A stretch of 64,000 nucleotides of DNA from Christiangramia crocea (GCF_022410465.1 NZ_JAJSON010000007.1:85575-149574), one strand, 5' to 3'; shown: positions 8,919-18,811, numbered from the stretch's first letter. Made by a program: numbers and translations. Notes: generated from the letters alone by a model not told the origin.

Positions 8919-10031
8919 ATGGATATAGGAGAAATAATAATCTTATTCTTCTCGGTTTTAACATGCATTCCTACAATTGCTTCCATAACAAGGTTTGACC
9001 AATGGTGGATCCGGGGTTTTGATTTCCCACGTATACAAATAAGTTTTTTAATCACTGTTGTAATTATAGCTTCAGTCATCTATTATGATTTTTCAGAATC
9101 CTGGCATCTTATTGCAGTCATAATTCTGGCATTAAGCCTGGTATATCAATTAGTAAAGATCTATCCATATTCTTATATATCTAAAAAGCAGGTACTCAAA
9201 TTTAAAGGAAGTGATCCAAATGCTACCATATCAATTCTTGTGAGCAACGTGCTTACTCCCAATAAACGATGTGATAAACTTATTACCCTGGTGAGAGAGC
9301 GCCAGCCCGATATTCTTTTAACACTTGAAAGTGATAAAAGATGGGAAAAGGAGCTATCGGTCCTGGAAGATGAATATAAATATACCGTTAAGATCCCGCA
9401 GGATAACTTATATGGGATGCATTTATATTCTAAATTAAAACTGGAAGATGTAAAGGTGCGCAATATAGTTCAGAAGGATATACCCAGCATTCATGCTTTT
9501 GTGGTCCTTAGAAGTGGTAAAAAGGTGAAGCTTCATTGTCTGCACCCTATGCCACCCAGCCCAACTGAAAGTGAAACCTCTACCAATCGTGATGCAGAAT
9601 TATTGATGCTGGGAAGAGATGTGGATGCAGATACACAAACAACTTTGGTAATTGGTGACCTAAATGATGTAGCCTGGTCGCGCACTACCAAATTATTTTT
9701 GAAAATGAGTGGCATGATGGATCCCAGGATAGGCCGTGGCTTTTTTAACACCTTCCATGCTGATTATTTTTTGCTTAGGTGGCCTTTGGATCACGTATTC
9801 CATACAAAGGATTTCACATTAATAGATATTGCCAGGGAAAGAAATATAGGTTCAGACCATTTCCCGATGTACATTAAGTTGAATTACGAACCTACCGCAG
9901 AATTGATCAATGAAGACACAGAGAAGGCTGAACGCGAAGAAGAAGAATGGGCCGAAGAAAAAATTCAGAATGCCGACCCTCTACAACAAAAGATCGATCT
10001 CAGTTTTCCTCAAAAAAAGGCGATAACGTAG
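8919..10031 (+). CDS. membrane-anchored endonuclease/exonuclease/phosphatase-family protein
   Basis: 370-residue protein with about three hydrophobic helices in the first 90 residues, followed by an EEP-superfamily domain. Motifs seen are VGDLND-like IGDLNDVAWS near residue 245, the catalytic DHVF stretch, and GSDHFPMYI near residue 310, which matches the family's terminal SDH. The C terminus (EEEEWAEEKIQ) is strongly acidic. This arrangement resembles YafD-like bacterial EEP proteins; the substrate (DNA, phospholipid head group or sugar phosphate) cannot be told. The gene is divergent from the VWA gene and its 3' end overlaps the response regulator on the opposite strand by 32 bases. Confidence 0.82.
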   Translation: MDIGEIIILFFSVLTCIPTIASITRFDQWWIRGFDFPRIQISFLITVVIIASVIYYDFSESWHLIAVIILALSLVYQLVKIYPYSYISKKQVLKFKGSDPNATISILVSNVLTPNKRCDKLITLVRERQPDILLTLESDKRWEKELSVLEDEYKYTVKIPQDNLYGMHLYSKLKLEDVKVRNIVQKDIPSIHAFVVLRSGKKVKLHCLHPMPPSPTESETSTNRDAELLMLGRDVDADTQTTLVIGDLNDVAWSRTTKLFLKMSGMMDPRIGRGFFNTFHADYFLLRWPLDHVFHTKDFTLIDIARERNIGSDHFPMYIKLNYEPTAELINEDTEKAEREEEEWAEEKIQNADPLQQKIDLSFPQKKAIT

Positions 10032-10419
10032 ATACACCTTTTAACTTATTACAGTGTTTGGCTGAAACAGGCTTTTCAATGAAGTCTATCACATGGGGAT
10101 CGTTTGCCGCATTCCTCTTATCCTTACGATCTATTGATGAAGTTACCATTACAACATGGCAATGTTCATTATTGGGAATCTCTTTTAGACGATCCAGAAA
10201 TTCCCAACCGGTCATTGCCGGCATATTGATGTCAAGCATTATCAAATAATGACCGGGATCCTTAGTTAAGTTTTCCTTCAGAAAATCAATGGCTTCCAGC
10301 GGATCTTTAAAAATAACAGGAACTTTATCCAGGCCAGTCTTGCTAACTATTTTACTTTGCAGGAAAGTAACTATAGAGTCGTCATCAATAATAATTGTTT
10401 GTAGGGTTTGTAGGGTCAT
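10000..10419 (-). CDS. single-domain response regulator
   Basis: 139-residue CheY-like receiver with no output domain. The acidic pocket is DDD at residues 12-14, the phosphoacceptor is Asp63 in IMLDINMPAMTGWEFL, the conserved Ser/Thr is in VMVTSS near residue 96, and the Lys is in IEKPVSA near residue 115. It lies 11 bases downstream of the large PAS sensor and is surely co-transcribed with it, so it is the likely phosphotransfer partner. Small receivers of this kind in Bacteroidota often pair with hybrid or PAS kinases of unknown output. Its 3' end overlaps the convergent EEP gene. Confidence 0.93.
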   Translation of the reverse strand: MTLQTLQTIIIDDDSIVTFLQSKIVSKTGLDKVPVIFKDPLEAIDFLKENLTKDPGHYLIMLDINMPAMTGWEFLDRLKEIPNNEHCHVVMVTSSIDRKDKRNAANDPHVIDFIEKPVSAKHCNKLKGVSTLSPFFEEN

Positions 10420-10430
10420 TTAGGTCTTTT

Positions 10431-13382
10431 TTATAAGTGTTCTTCTGTCTGGACGGCAATCTGCCTTATTATCTTATCTAGCTCATATGCTGAATTTAAA
10501 ATATTCTGAAGTAATTCATCCACATTATCGAGATCATTTTTATAATTCAAAAGCAGGTCTACCAGTCCCATAACCTTCGCTAAAGGTGCTCTAACTACGT
10601 GAGACTGTGTCCAGGCAATCTCTTTCAACCTTTTATTATGGTTCTCTATCTCAATAAGATGTTGTTTACGTTCCGTGATATCCTGCATGGAACCAATTAT
10701 TCTTTTAGCGATATTATTTTCATCCGTAAGAAGGTAGCTTCTATCAAGTATATGTTTATAAGAACCATCCCTGCATTGAAAACGATATTCGGCAGTAAGG
10801 TTTTTTATTCTCCTTGTTTTCATTTTTCGGAAAATCTTTTTTACACTTTCATAATCATCAGGATGGATCTTATCGTCCCACCAGGCACCATTCCTGCCAA
10901 TTTCTTCAGGCAGGAAACCAAGCATCTCTGAGGCAGCCTCATTTACTGTTACCTCATCCTTATCAATATCATAATCGGTAATAATATCACTTGTAGCTTT
11001 AGAGACGATGTCGTAACGTTGAAGACTATCTGTAAGTTTTTTCTTCTGTTCTACAAATTCAGTAATGTCCCTGGAATTCATTATGATACCTCCCACAGCC
11101 TGCTCATTTTTTAAATTAGTAACAATGGTTTCTATCCAGCGCCATTGGTCATTCGTATTTCTTATCCTGTAAGCAGGTAGTTGAATTCTTTTCTGGGTCT
11201 TTAATTTTGTCATATTTGCATCAACCACTGCAATATCTTCTTTGTGGATATAATCTCTGAAATTGGTCCCTTTTAGATGATCTGGATCCAAACCAAAAAC
11301 ACATCGCGAAGCCGGACTATTGTATATATAATTATGATTGCAATCTACTATAGAGATAAGATCTGATCCCTCCTGAACCAAGGCTTTAAACCTCTTTTCA
11401 CTATTAACCAGTTTCTCTTCGGCCTTGACCATCGCTGTTATATCGTTGACCAGGGAGACCCTGGCCTTCACCCCGTCAAAGATCAAAGGATTGCTCTTCA
11501 CTATAACATAGAGAAAATCACCATTTTTAGTTACATGTTTTACTTTTACCTTGAAGAAGTCGTCATGATTATCATTCACGACTTTTTTAATCCTTTTTTC
11601 CTGATTGGGAGCCCAAAGATCCTGTACTTTCATATTCAAGAATTCTTCCTTCGTATATCCATACAAATCGATAGCAGCTTGATTAACACTTAGAAACTTA
11701 AGTTGCTCCCTATCTAAAACCCACATTGGCAATGGATTTACATTAAAAAGGCTTCTGTACTTCTCTTCAGATAATTGTAATTGATTCTGTATTTTTTGTC
11801 GCTCAAGGATTTGAGTAGATAATTCATGATAAGCATTTTTAAGAGGTGTGATATCTGTACCAAATACGTAAACAACATTTTCATCTTCGAAGAAGCGCGA
11901 AAAGCGCCATGAGATCCAGAGATAATCCCCATCCTTTTTTTTGCACCTTATCTCAAACTTTGAATCAGGCACCGACAACTCGCTAATGGCCTGCAAGACT
12001 TTTTCCAGATCATTGGGATGAATGAAATCCATAAAAGGCTGACTCAGTATTTCATTTTGCGTATAACCAAATTTATACTGGAAAGAAGGATTCATAGTTT
12101 TCACAAAACCATCCAGGCCTATAACCGCTATTAGATTCAATGAATAATGGAAAAAATCACTCAGCTGATCCTGACTTTTTTTACCTTCTATAACAGAAGC
12201 GATCTGGATGGATACTTCTTTGAGATACTCCGTTTCAATTTTCTTATCTTCTTCAATCGATCCAAGACATATAATTGAAACTATCCTGTTCCCAAACATT
12301 ATAGGAAAACCAACTGCCGATTTTAATGGTTCTTTACCATCAACTAGCATATTTTTAAGCAGGCCTGATTCCAGCTTAAGTACCTTAAGTATTTTAGACT
12401 CCCATACCAACCCGGGAAGGCCTTCGCCCATTTCATAAGTACAATAATCATCTTTATCTGAAAGATCCTGATCTGGTGGCCAAAATGCAGTTCTTATAAG
12501 ATTATTCTTATCCATGCTTACTTTATAGGCCTCTCCATAATCATATCCAAGTTCTTTGCATAATAGACCAAGGCTCTCTGCCATTGCCTCTTTAAGCGTA
12601 GAATAATCACCGAAGGACTTAATAATATTTAAAATAAGCTCCCGCTTTTTTTCCTGTTTATAATTAGAGGTGACATCCCTTGCAATACCAACCAGGCCGG
12701 ATATCTTATCATCTTCATTTTTTAGCGGGACTTTAGTAAGGAGTACTCTTTCCTCATTTCCACTTGTGGTTATAACTACATCCGGTCTGTTAATAACAGG
12801 ATTTCCGGTTCTCATTACCTCCTCATTATCAGCAATAATTTCCTTTCCCTTTTCTTCTTCGAAATAGTCTAAAGGAGTTTGACCTCTATACAGGTTTCTC
12901 TTATTCTTTTTCAGAATATTTTCAGAGAACTTCTTATTAAAAAGGACTGATCTATGTTCTCTATCCTTTACAAAAATATAATCGGGGATATTATCTATAA
13001 TGGCCCGAAGCATACGTCCCTCACGGGTTGCAAAATCTTCCGCTTCTGTTGATGGGGTGATGGAAATGGACAGCATGGAAAATTCGGCATTCTCATCCAT
13101 TACCGGGGTAAACAAAATTCGATAACCACCAATGCCGGAATTATTTAGAATATCACAAGTTTCAATGCAGCCCCCTATTGAACTTTGGAGCTTCTCCAGG
13201 ATATCGGGTGATTGCTTATCATTGAACAACTCAGGGAAATAAGTTCCTTTTTGAATTGAACTGCCAAGGAAATTTAAAAACAGGATTTCTGAACTTTTAT
13301 TAAAGGCCAGCACTCTGAAATCCTTATTCAGACTAATAAAAAACTGACCATTAAAATTAGAAGTTTCGGTCTTCCGGTTCAA
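10431..13382 (-). CDS. multi-PAS/GAF sensor ending in a histidine phosphoacceptor domain, no ATPase domain
   Basis: 983-residue signalling protein. Approximate order: PAS-like (20-110), PAS (125-235), GAF (245-385), then four PAS/PAC units (395-510, 535-650, 660-775, 785-905), each closing with an ITxxK- or DITERK-like stretch. It ends with a dimerisation/phosphoacceptor segment IAWTQSHVVRAPLAKVMGL and stops about 50 residues later at EEHL. No N, G1 or G2 box of a HATPase domain follows, so it cannot autophosphorylate alone as read. No transmembrane segment is evident, so it is probably cytosolic. The start is a TTG (protein begins NRKTETSNFNG after it); no ATG lies in the first 90 codons. 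It forms an operon with the receiver gene. Confidence 0.87.
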   Translation of the reverse strand: MNRKTETSNFNGQFFISLNKDFRVLAFNKSSEILFLNFLGSSIQKGTYFPELFNDKQSPDILEKLQSSIGGCIETCDILNNSGIGGYRILFTPVMDENAEFSMLSISITPSTEAEDFATREGRMLRAIIDNIPDYIFVKDREHRSVLFNKKFSENILKKNKRNLYRGQTPLDYFEEEKGKEIIADNEEVMRTGNPVINRPDVVITTSGNEERVLLTKVPLKNEDDKISGLVGIARDVTSNYKQEKKRELILNIIKSFGDYSTLKEAMAESLGLLCKELGYDYGEAYKVSMDKNNLIRTAFWPPDQDLSDKDDYCTYEMGEGLPGLVWESKILKVLKLESGLLKNMLVDGKEPLKSAVGFPIMFGNRIVSIICLGSIEEDKKIETEYLKEVSIQIASVIEGKKSQDQLSDFFHYSLNLIAVIGLDGFVKTMNPSFQYKFGYTQNEILSQPFMDFIHPNDLEKVLQAISELSVPDSKFEIRCKKKDGDYLWISWRFSRFFEDENVVYVFGTDITPLKNAYHELSTQILERQKIQNQLQLSEEKYRSLFNVNPLPMWVLDREQLKFLSVNQAAIDLYGYTKEEFLNMKVQDLWAPNQEKRIKKVVNDNHDDFFKVKVKHVTKNGDFLYVIVKSNPLIFDGVKARVSLVNDITAMVKAEEKLVNSEKRFKALVQEGSDLISIVDCNHNYIYNSPASRCVFGLDPDHLKGTNFRDYIHKEDIAVVDANMTKLKTQKRIQLPAYRIRNTNDQWRWIETIVTNLKNEQAVGGIIMNSRDITEFVEQKKKLTDSLQRYDIVSKATSDIITDYDIDKDEVTVNEAASEMLGFLPEEIGRNGAWWDDKIHPDDYESVKKIFRKMKTRRIKNLTAEYRFQCRDGSYKHILDRSYLLTDENNIAKRIIGSMQDITERKQHLIEIENHNKRLKEIAWTQSHVVRAPLAKVMGLVDLLLNYKNDLDNVDELLQNILNSAYELDKIIRQIAVQTEEHL

Positions 13383-13448
13383 GGTGTAAAGCTTAGGTTA
13401 AGTGATTGGGCTGGGAGTTAAAATACAAAAAATTTATTTACCCCTTAT

Positions 13449-14804
13449 TTAAAAGATGGTTTTGCTGAAGTTGATCCCGAATCCAAAATTGGAATCCTGA
13501 TGGGAATTAATATCAGCACCGAATTGAGCCTTTAGGTTATACTCAGAATCGATTAATTGCAGTTCCAGGAGGCTTGATAATATTTCTTTTTTCTGAGGGA
13601 AATAGGAACCTTTCACACCATAATTCTGCCTATAGCTTAATAAAAGACGGTATGGGAATTCATCCAATACTTTTCCTTTTAGACCTATATGATGAACCGC
13701 AACTATATTGGTTCCAATTCTGAAGCGATTGTCATTCAACAAAATAAAAGGCACTCCTATTACCTGATTTTTATAGGTCCAACCCGAGCGATACAGGTTA
13801 TTATTGAAATAATTATCGGCACCATCTATCGCCGAACTCATCCTGTCCCGGCTCTGGTTCTTGGTATAATAGAATTCATACATAAATGCCTTTAGCCATG
13901 GGGATCCCCAAAACTCATCACGGTTATCTTCCACATATATAGCATATCGCCCATCGGGAAAATTACCCATTTTCATCCCGGAAGCATCTTCGAAAATGTG
14001 ATTATATAAAAACTGGAAATCCAAATCTTTTATTTTGGTGTTCAATCTTATTTCATAAGAGCCTATTTGATTCCCCAGAGCATTAACCTCTTCTCCTCCC
14101 ACGGGATCTCCAGAAGTACCGGTAAACACTTTAATATAATCTTCAAATGAGTTTGGTAGTTTTCCATAATCTGGCGAAATACCCGCCCATTGTACGAAAT
14201 GCTGTACTCCAAGTGCAATCTGTAAATCCCGTTGATTTTTAAATACAAAATGAAAACTTTTATGGTGTAAACGTGAATCCCTAACATACCTGTCATCATT
14301 AAGCAGATATTCCTCAAGTCCAGCCATAAAACCGATTCCATGGTTTTCTCGCAAAAAAATGGGAGTTGTTGTAAAAATCCTTATCCCAGGGATAGAGGGC
14401 GAATTTAAAGACCATAGAATATTTTCGTTACTCGCACTAAGCCCCTGGAATAAATCTTCTTTATGTTTTTTACCTAGAACTACACCAATTTTTCTTGATT
14501 TGTATTCAAAATAAACTTCATCCAGTCTAACTCCGTTCTCAAAACCATCTTTATATAAAGCTCCAACCCCCAACCTAAAATAAGTGGAATCACTTATCTG
14601 AATATTTCCCGTACCGGATAAAAGCGTGGATATGTGAGTTTTTTCATCAAGTCTACCTCTATTATTTGTATGTAGCCAAAACGGTGATGTTTCTCCAGAG
14701 TATAACTGTCCGATTCCTTCTAAATCAACTCCATAATCAATATTCTGAGCTGAAAGCTCAAATACCAGGAAACAAAAAAAGATTGCTAAGGAGTATTTTC
14801 TCAT
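13449..14804 (-). CDS. Wzi-family capsule assembly outer-membrane protein
   Basis: 451-residue protein with a cleavable signal peptide (MRKYSLAIFFCFLVFELSAQ, cleavage after about residue 19). The body has alternating aromatic/polar strands and a C-terminal Phe (FGINFSKTIF), as expected for an outer-membrane beta-barrel. Stretches such as PFWLHTNNRGRLD and GVVLGKKHKEDLF resemble the capsule assembly protein Wzi family found beside polysaccharide loci in Bacteroidota. Wzi proteins anchor or organise capsule at the cell surface. It is divergent from the cpsB-type phosphatase (77-base gap) and lies at the left border of the capsule locus. Confidence 0.78.
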   Translation of the reverse strand: MRKYSLAIFFCFLVFELSAQNIDYGVDLEGIGQLYSGETSPFWLHTNNRGRLDEKTHISTLLSGTGNIQISDSTYFRLGVGALYKDGFENGVRLDEVYFEYKSRKIGVVLGKKHKEDLFQGLSASNENILWSLNSPSIPGIRIFTTTPIFLRENHGIGFMAGLEEYLLNDDRYVRDSRLHHKSFHFVFKNQRDLQIALGVQHFVQWAGISPDYGKLPNSFEDYIKVFTGTSGDPVGGEEVNALGNQIGSYEIRLNTKIKDLDFQFLYNHIFEDASGMKMGNFPDGRYAIYVEDNRDEFWGSPWLKAFMYEFYYTKNQSRDRMSSAIDGADNYFNNNLYRSGWTYKNQVIGVPFILLNDNRFRIGTNIVAVHHIGLKGKVLDEFPYRLLLSYRQNYGVKGSYFPQKKEILSSLLELQLIDSEYNLKAQFGADINSHQDSNFGFGINFSKTIF

Positions 14805-14855
14805 GTAACCGATCTAGGAACGATGCAAATATTACTAATAAGAATTTAAATTATG

Positions 14856-14863
14856 TAATTTTG
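14856..14863 (+). promoter_or_regulatory. TAnnTTTG promoter box for the cpsB-like gene
   Basis: TAATTTTG matches the flavobacterial -7 consensus TAnnTTTG exactly and lies 18 bases before the ATG of the PHP phosphatase, in the 77-base divergent gap with the wzi-like gene. No clear TTTG -33 box is present at the usual spacing, so the call is tentative. Confidence 0.35.
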
Positions 14864-14881
14864 GAGTGAAAAATAGAATTA

Positions 14882-15622
14882 ATGTTTTCGATATTTAAAA
14901 AAAGAGCATTCTTAGTAAATCTACTGGAAGGTATAACAGATTTTCATAACCATATATTGCCAGGTATCGATGATGGTGCACAAACCCTAGATGAATCCTT
15001 AGAATTAATCAAAGCTTTCGAAAATATAGGAATTACAAAATTCGTGGCCACACCTCACGTAATAGGAGAGTATTACCCAAACACTCCTCAAACAATTCAA
15101 TCAGCACATAAAAAGGTTCAGGATAAAGTGAAACCGAATATTAAAATCAGAGCGGCTGCAGAATATATAATGGATCAGCATTTTCTTGAAATCATCGATA
15201 ACCAAGATATTCTTACGGTCTCAGATAAAAATGTACTTGTGGAGATGTCCTATTTTCAGCCGCCTATAAATTTAAATGAAATATTGTTCAAACTCCAAAA
15301 CAACTCCTTCCTACCTATTTTAGCTCATCCTGAAAGATATGGCTATTTGCATTCTAAATCACTGGAGAAATATAAGGACTTGAAATCAAGAGGCTGTAAA
15401 TTCCAATTAAATATGCTATCTCTATCCGGACATTATGGTGAATCTATTCAGAAAACTTCATTTAAATTACTGGAAGAAGATTTACTGGATTTTATTTGCA
15501 GTGATGTACATCGAATAGACCATATTGATAAAATTAAAAAGATCAAAATACCTAAAAAATATCATGATAAGGTGAAAATATTAATAGATAACAATAAGCT
15601 TCTATTCTCAACTGAGAATTAG
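14882..15622 (+). CDS. CpsB/CapC-type PHP-family tyrosine-protein phosphatase
   Basis: 246-residue metal-dependent phosphatase of the PHP superfamily. Metal-ligand motifs are in order: DFHNHILPGIDDG near residue 20, ATPHV near 59, a Glu in AAEYIMDQHF near 98, LAHPERYGYL near 155, and CSDVHRIDH near 205. Proteins of this family dephosphorylate bacterial tyrosine kinases that control capsule chain length. The gene is convergent with, and 5 bases from, the end of the Wzc-like autokinase, its expected substrate. It is the only capsule gene here on the plus strand, so kinase and phosphatase are transcribed separately. Confidence 0.92.
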   Translation: MFSIFKKRAFLVNLLEGITDFHNHILPGIDDGAQTLDESLELIKAFENIGITKFVATPHVIGEYYPNTPQTIQSAHKKVQDKVKPNIKIRAAAEYIMDQHFLEIIDNQDILTVSDKNVLVEMSYFQPPINLNEILFKLQNNSFLPILAHPERYGYLHSKSLEKYKDLKSRGCKFQLNMLSLSGHYGESIQKTSFKLLEEDLLDFICSDVHRIDHIDKIKKIKIPKKYHDKVKILIDNNKLLFSTEN

Positions 15623-15627
15623 AAAGG

Positions 15628-18030
15628 TTAACTAAAAAGCCTCCTTTTTAATCTTTTCCATCTACTCTCCTTATCTACTCCATATCCATAGCCATAGCCA
15701 TAAGAGTAACCATACTGGGCACCATAAGAGAATTTAGAATAATCCACATCATTTAGTATTACAGCCACGCCTTTGAGTTTACCCTGCTTTTTAAGATCTT
15801 TTGGAAATTCAAGAAGATTCTTTTCTGTGAAATCGGCCCTTGTAACATACAGAGTATAATCGGCTAACTGACTAATTAACAAAGTATCAGTAACTATCAT
15901 GGTTGGTGCTGTATCAACAATAATATAATCATATTCCTTCTTTGCACCATCTAAAAGTATTTCCATTCTGTCGTTCATAAGAAGTTCGGCAGGATTTGGA
16001 GGTATGGGCCCTGAAAGTATCACATCCACAGTAATACCATCATCATTGGTTTTTGAAATAATGTCACTTGGAGTTACCTCATAATCATATAAATAATCAG
16101 AAAGCCCCTTTTCCTGTGCACCTTCTGTATTTGCTGTATAGCGATGCAGTTTAGGATTTCGAATATCTCCCCCTATCAACAAAACTTTTTTATTTGTACT
16201 GGCCAGCGTACGGGATAAGTTATAGGAGATAAAGGTTTTGCCTTCTCCCTTAATTGTTGAAGTCACAAAAATAACGTCGCCTATATTTTTATCTTTATTC
16301 TGAATCAGATAAGCCAGATTGGTTCTTAAAATCCGAAAAGATTCGGCAAGTGGTGATCTGTCATTAACATGAATAATATCCTGTTGCTCTGCACCTATTC
16401 TTGGAATTTCTCCAATGAAAGGAACAACCTTCATCAAGGAAGCCAAGTCACCCTTGTGATGAACTTTAGTGTCTAAAAAGTTTTTAACAAATATTATCAA
16501 TATAGGAAGAATTATCCCAACTATAAATCCTGCCAGTAATATAAGCCATGGTTTGGGATCTACTGGGTCATTATGTGTAAAGGCCGAGTCTATTACTCTC
16601 GCAACGGAAGCAGTGGCAGCAAAAGAAATAGCTGCTTCCTCCCTTCTTTGCAGCAGAAATAAATAAAGCTGTTCTTTTATTTGCTGCTGCCGTTCAATAC
16701 TTCGCATTCCCTTTTCCAGTCCGGGAAAATTACTGAACCGGCTTTGGGCAATATTCTCCCTTTGATTCAACTCTTTTAATTTAACATTAATTGAGCGACG
16801 GGTACTTTGGATACTCTCGAATAGATTATCTTTTAAACTATCAAGTTGTTCCGTAAGATTTTCTACTACAGGATTTTGGGAGGTAGAGCCCTTAAGATAC
16901 ATATTGCGTTCCATCACAATACTGTTATAGGAATTGATAAATCCTGAAACTCCGGCATCCTCTATTCCTACTTCAGGAAGAAAATCATAATCAGCCTGTT
17001 CCTTCAAAAGGTCTTCAATTGAATTAATAAGTTCTAATTGAGTTTCAAGCTCAAAAATTTGTTGTTCAGCTGTGGTAAATTTACTATGAAACTCAGAAGC
17101 ACCGGATTCGACGCTCATCAAACGATTCTCCCTTTTGAATTCGGCAATACCAATTTCTACAGAATCAAGTTCCATGGTGATCATTTCCAGTCTATCCTGA
17201 ATAAACGTTGTTGTATTTTCTGCAACTTCCTGCTTATCTGCAACCCCCTCCTCGTTAAACCTATGCATTAATTTATTAAGGAAATCCTCAGATTTTTTAC
17301 TCGACTGATTGACCATACTTAAAGCAAGAATATCTTTTGCCTGCCCTTTGGTTGCTATCATAAGGCTTTGAATGAAATCATTCGCTACCTGTCTAACCGA
17401 ATTTAATTTTATATTAACAGTACTGGTACGTTTAAAACTTCCTTCTTCTCCGCCTGATCGCGGTAAAATTGTAAACCTAAGTTCATTTAAATTAATAATC
17501 TCACCTATCTCATGTATCTCAGAATAATTCAAATCCTCTTCTTCCAGCTTAAACGAAGTATCCGATACCGGGGTTACAAAAAAATTCCCATTGACATTAT
17601 TAACAATAGAATCGGCTGTAATAAATTCAATAAGAATAGGGCTGGATTTATAAGCCTCCACTGTTATTACATTACCTTCTATATAATAAGACACATTCAG
17701 GTCTAACTCATCGACCACACTTTCAACTAACTGCTTCGATTTTAATTTTTCAATATGATTCTGGATACCATCACTTTCCAAAGATAAAATTGCAGCCCCT
17801 CCCGATGGAAGTGCACTCATTGCATTCTTTTCCTGTTCATTTACAATTATCATTGTGGCTTCAGTCCTATACTTCGGGATAGTATACCTGTTATATAGGA
17901 ACGCCAAAAAGCCACCAAGAAAGAAACCTAGAAAAAGCCATTTCCAGTGAATGAGATATTTATAGATCTCAGCTTTAAGATCAAAATTGGATTCATTTTT
18001 CTCCTCAGAAAAATCTGTAATCTCTTCCAT
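15628..18030 (-). CDS. Wzc-like polysaccharide co-polymerase / tyrosine autokinase
   Basis: 800-residue inner-membrane protein. A Wzz-type domain is flanked by two membrane segments (about residues 32-52 and 510-535), with long coiled-coil-like stretches between. The cytoplasmic BY-kinase has Walker A STIKGEGKT near residue 580, an A'-like LLIGGDIRNPK (Gly where many family members have Asp), and Walker B IIVDTAPT near residue 715. The C-terminal tail holds eight Tyr in about 25 residues (QYGYSYGYGYGYG) before a basic end. Such kinases control chain length and export, cycling phosphorylation of the Tyr tail. It is 3 bases downstream of the Wza-like gene and faces the phosphatase gene. Confidence 0.94.
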   Translation of the reverse strand: MEEITDFSEEKNESNFDLKAEIYKYLIHWKWLFLGFFLGGFLAFLYNRYTIPKYRTEATMIIVNEQEKNAMSALPSGGAAILSLESDGIQNHIEKLKSKQLVESVVDELDLNVSYYIEGNVITVEAYKSSPILIEFITADSIVNNVNGNFFVTPVSDTSFKLEEEDLNYSEIHEIGEIINLNELRFTILPRSGGEEGSFKRTSTVNIKLNSVRQVANDFIQSLMIATKGQAKDILALSMVNQSSKKSEDFLNKLMHRFNEEGVADKQEVAENTTTFIQDRLEMITMELDSVEIGIAEFKRENRLMSVESGASEFHSKFTTAEQQIFELETQLELINSIEDLLKEQADYDFLPEVGIEDAGVSGFINSYNSIVMERNMYLKGSTSQNPVVENLTEQLDSLKDNLFESIQSTRRSINVKLKELNQRENIAQSRFSNFPGLEKGMRSIERQQQIKEQLYLFLLQRREEAAISFAATASVARVIDSAFTHNDPVDPKPWLILLAGFIVGIILPILIIFVKNFLDTKVHHKGDLASLMKVVPFIGEIPRIGAEQQDIIHVNDRSPLAESFRILRTNLAYLIQNKDKNIGDVIFVTSTIKGEGKTFISYNLSRTLASTNKKVLLIGGDIRNPKLHRYTANTEGAQEKGLSDYLYDYEVTPSDIISKTNDDGITVDVILSGPIPPNPAELLMNDRMEILLDGAKKEYDYIIVDTAPTMIVTDTLLISQLADYTLYVTRADFTEKNLLEFPKDLKKQGKLKGVAVILNDVDYSKFSYGAQYGYSYGYGYGYGVDKESRWKRLKRRLFS

Positions 18031-18033
18031 ATT

Positions 18034-18801
18034 TTAGAGGCCGTTTATAAGTAAATATAGACTAATAATAGTAGTTCCCACTGAGATGATACCCTGATAA
18101 CTTGTAAAGAAACCAGCAGATTTTACAGTCCGGTAAGTAGGTTCCACATATACAATATCATTTTGTTTTAAATAGTAAAAAGGACTGTTAAACAAATCAG
18201 TTTCGGTCATATCAATTCGACCAATTTTTTTTATACCATTTTCCTCTCTTATTATCAAAATATTCTCTCTTTTACCATCATATGAAATATCACCTACTTC
18301 AGCTATAAGTTCGGGCATCGTAATTCTACCATCATCAATCTTTACCCTTGTTGCACCTGCCTCACCCAAGACGGTAACTGAAAAATTCATTATCCTAACA
18401 TTTACAATAGGATCTTTTACATATGCTTTAATGGCTTTCTCTATCTTATCCTCGACTTGAGATCTCGTTAAATCACTAACTTTTGTTTTACCTAAAACCG
18501 GAAATTTTATGTTTCCTTCAGGATTAACAATGTATCCTGTCATTGATTGATTTTGCCCACCACCTCCTCCACCTTGAAGATTCTGACCAGGCATTTGAAA
18601 AGGTTCAACAATTTCTTTGTTTAAAGATGAAGAGGAGACAGTAATATGAAGGATGTCATTAACTTGGATTACAGGCTCGTAATCCAAAATATTTTCCATG
18701 CCTTCGAGACTTTCTGCATCATTGAAATAAACAATTTGATCTTTCGTGGCACACCCAATGATCATAAAGGTGCTCAAAAGCAGCATTATTATTTTCCTCA
18801 T
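18034..18801 (-). CDS. Wza-like polysaccharide export lipoprotein
   Basis: 255-residue lipoprotein with the signal MRKIIMLLLSTFMIIGC and lipidated Cys17. A polysaccharide biosynthesis/export (Poly_export) domain starts near residue 45 (VNDILHITVSSSSLN) and is followed by a SLBB-like domain (VTVLGEAGATRVK). The C terminus is a hydrophobic helix (TIISLYLLINGL), as in Bacteroidota Wza-like proteins. It should form the outer-membrane export channel working with the Wzc-like kinase encoded 3 bases downstream. A glycine-rich loop (GGGGGGQNQS) near residue 78 is unusual but probably a surface loop. Confidence 0.93.
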   Translation of the reverse strand: MRKIIMLLLSTFMIIGCATKDQIVYFNDAESLEGMENILDYEPVIQVNDILHITVSSSSLNKEIVEPFQMPGQNLQGGGGGGQNQSMTGYIVNPEGNIKFPVLGKTKVSDLTRSQVEDKIEKAIKAYVKDPIVNVRIMNFSVTVLGEAGATRVKIDDGRITMPELIAEVGDISYDGKRENILIIREENGIKKIGRIDMTETDLFNSPFYYLKQNDIVYVEPTYRTVKSAGFFTSYQGIISVGTTIISLYLLINGL

Positions 18802-18811
18802 AGATTTTAGC

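Noticed and set aside
15670..15720. Tandem DNA repeat in the wzc-like gene
   Set aside because: The repeated pattern is the Tyr/Gly-rich codons of the kinase tail, normal for this family, and not an independent repeat element.
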